25,851 nucleotides of DNA from Clostridia bacterium (lineage in GTDB: Bacteria; Bacillota; Clostridia; Oscillospirales; CAG-272), in assembly GCA_900768535.1 (NCBI GenBank), contig CAAGDE010000197.1, positions 1-25,851 of the forward strand. The letters are read 5' to 3'. The notes under the pieces were generated by a model, which saw only the letters and a list, made by a program, of their open reading frames with translations, was not told the origin of the DNA and did no database searches. Positions 24,560 through 25,851 of the stretch are shown here, piece after piece. Position 1 is the stretch's first letter. Each line of letters begins with the position of its first letter. Both the position numbers and the translations under genes were made by a program.

Positions 24560-25414
24560 ATGTGCAACGGAACGAATATCCCGCAAACCCTGCCAAATCC
24601 GGTTGACGGCTCCCCCATGCAGCTGGTCTGGCACGATGAATTTGACGGCGATACGCTGGATTTTACAAAATGGAACCTCTATGACCGAATGTGGAGCAAA
24701 AACCGGGTCATCACCACCACCGACGAAAAAAATATCACCCTGCAGGACGGCAAGGTCATCATGCGAACCTGGAAAGAGGATGGCTTTTACTCCTCGCACA
24801 AAACCCTGACCACCTTCGACCGCATGAGCTTCCGCTACGGCTACCTCGAAATCCGCGCCATGGTCCCCTTCAGCCGCGGTGCCTTCCCCGCCTTCTGGCT
24901 GCAGTCCGCATGGCAGCACCGGACGGTGGACTACATGACCGAGGTGGACGTGTTTGAGGTCTACAAGGCAGGCTATGTGGAGGGAACCCTGCACAAATGG
25001 TACCTGAAAGACCCGGTCAAGGGTCCCCACTTCCGGCATGACTGGAACACCCCCCTTGCCTTCACCTTCCCGGAGGCACAGTGGGCGTCGCTCTCCCACG
25101 AATACCACCTCTGGGGCTTTCTGTGGGACCCCGAAACCATCCGCCTGACGGTCGACGGCAAGGTATTTGCCACCTACGACATCACCGATGCGGGAGACTT
25201 TCAGGAGGGACTTGGCGTCGGCGAGGACCGCACCGGCATGGGCGGCTTCCAGGACCCGATGATCATCAACTTCACCAACTGGATCGGCTCCGGCTTCCGC
25301 GACAAATCCTGGGTGGTCGGAGACGGCACCGAGCTGCCTCTGACCTTCACCGTGGACTGGATCCGCCTCTACCAATCCCCCAACGCCGGCGAGGTGTTTG
25401 ACGACAGGACGTAA
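24560..25414 (+). CDS. GH16 enzyme without signal peptide (single domain)
   Basis: A 284-residue protein that is almost only a GH16 domain, beginning at MQLVWHDEFDGDTL (residue 20). The active site is E128-V-D130-V-F-E133. The first 19 residues (MCNGTNIPQTLPNPVDGSP) are short and polar: no signal peptide or lipobox is visible, so it is predicted to be cytoplasmic. It is closely related to the neighbouring GH16 lipoprotein but its C-terminus differs (WVVGDGTELPLTFTVDWIRLY). The ATG has GGAGAAG 5 nt upstream. It is co-transcribed with the lipoprotein gene and may cut imported oligosaccharides. Confidence 0.87.
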   Translation: MCNGTNIPQTLPNPVDGSPMQLVWHDEFDGDTLDFTKWNLYDRMWSKNRVITTTDEKNITLQDGKVIMRTWKEDGFYSSHKTLTTFDRMSFRYGYLEIRAMVPFSRGAFPAFWLQSAWQHRTVDYMTEVDVFEVYKAGYVEGTLHKWYLKDPVKGPHFRHDWNTPLAFTFPEAQWASLSHEYHLWGFLWDPETIRLTVDGKVFATYDITDAGDFQEGLGVGEDRTGMGGFQDPMIINFTNWIGSGFRDKSWVVGDGTELPLTFTVDWIRLYQSPNAGEVFDDRT

Positions 25415-25465
25415 ACAGCACCGCAAGCATCATCGGAATTGCGCTTAAAAAGTCCGGAAAATCGA

Positions 25466-25506
25466 ACAGAGACAGAAGCCGAGATGCTTCTGTCTCTGTC
25501 TTTTTT
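25466..25506 (+). terminator. Intrinsic terminator after the GH16 operon
   Basis: A perfect 14-bp stem (ACAGAGACAGAAGC/GCTTCTGTCTCTGT) with a 6-nt loop is followed by a C and six T bases. It ends the plus-strand GH16 transcript. Confidence 0.88.
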
Positions 25507-25604
25507 AGCGGTGGGGCGGTTGATGATAAAATAATGATGCAAATCGCCGTTCACACATATAGCGAAGTTAACACATTAACAATCCGCGCGTTGCCCTTGC
25601 ATAT

Positions 25605-25851
25605 TTATTGAATCAGCAATCGGATTCGCTCGGATACAATATCGTTGTATCCGTCATGAGAATTGATACATCTTACATCAACCGTGCATATCAAAGCATA
25701 CTGTCCACGCTCATCAATTGTCAATTCATAACTGAAATCGTCATAGGATACGGTATCATATACCGCTTTTGCTTTCGCATATTCCTTATCAAGTTTAGCT
25801 ATAATCTGCGTTTGGATGGCTTCAAGGTTAAAATTAGTTACTGCGTCAACC
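25605..25851 (-). CDS. C-terminal fragment of an unrecognised protein (partial)
   Basis: An open frame runs in from the right edge and ends at TAA 25605-25607, giving 81 visible residues. They are polar and mixed, with many Lys, Asp and Tyr residues: a helix-like segment (LEAIQTQIIAKLDKEYAKAK) and then a beta-rich part (SYELTIDERGQYALICTVDV, ending IRLLIQ). I do not recognise the family. The codons are clearly AT-richer than in the enzymes to the left, which may mark the edge of a different, possibly acquired, region. Confidence 0.5.
   Translation of the reverse strand, partial: VDAVTNFNLEAIQTQIIAKLDKEYAKAKAVYDTVSYDDFSYELTIDERGQYALICTVDVRCINSHDGYNDIVSERIRLLIQ

Noticed and set aside
17162..25414. 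CRISPR array, insertion sequence or prophage
   Set aside because: The repeats in this half are protein-coding domain repeats; there are no spaced identical repeats, transposase or phage genes.
22739..25426. An 895-codon open frame on the minus strand
   Set aside because: It lies opposite two clear GH16 genes and has no ribosome binding site or recognisable domain. Its repeated phrases mirror the duplicated GH16 domains, so it is a codon-bias shadow.

Overview
The window looks like chromosomal DNA of an endospore-forming, anaerobic Gram-positive bacterium of the Clostridia, probably an uncultured gut member with fairly GC-rich coding sequence. The reasons are spoVAD and spoVAE genes, two lipobox lipoproteins, surface proteins with a C-terminal membrane anchor, strong GGAGG-type ribosome binding sites, and many polysaccharide-active and flavin enzymes. 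TGA is used as a normal stop codon in several overlapping gene pairs.

Layout, left to right. (1) 1-3784, minus strand: a large secreted repeat protein with a signal peptide, beta-rich domains, about five InlB-type B-repeats and a C-terminal membrane anchor. Its single reading frame is interrupted by one TGA at 2627-2629. It is preceded by a leader of about 300 nt with hairpins. (2) 4224-5882, minus strand: a two-gene operon of an aldose 1-epimerase and a uridine phosphorylase-like enzyme. (3) 5986-7360, plus strand: spoVAD-spoVAE, overlapping, behind a candidate sigma-G promoter and without spoVAC beside them. (4) 7444-8244, minus strand: a TIM-barrel sugar isomerase/epimerase. It is divergent from (5) 8447-14138, plus strand: a tightly packed run of D-2-hydroxyacid dehydrogenase, Old Yellow Enzyme-type oxidoreductase, short-chain dehydrogenase, fumarate-reductase-like flavoprotein and AraC regulator, closed by a strong hairpin. 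(6) 14208-22669, minus strand: a glycan locus with, in transcription order, a solute-binding lipoprotein, a secreted CBM9-GH16 enzyme, a 50-residue peptide gene, a CBM9/Cys-repeat surface protein, a nucleoside hydrolase-like enzyme and a heparinase II/III-like enzyme. (7) 22874-25414, plus strand, divergent from (6): a GH16 lipoprotein and a GH16 protein without a signal peptide. (8) 25605 to the right edge, minus strand: the end of an unrecognised, AT-richer gene.

Taken together, (6) and (7) suggest a polysaccharide utilisation locus. Three related GH16 enzymes would be placed outside the cell, on the membrane and in the cytoplasm, with a binding lipoprotein for the products and a heparinase-like enzyme. 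The permease partners are not in the window. The redox operon (5) has the class order enone reductase, ketone reductase, flavoprotein reductase. The same three classes occur in gut equol-forming operons and overlap with those of bile-acid operons, so a reductive pathway on a plant- or host-derived compound is plausible. The substrate cannot be read from the sequence.
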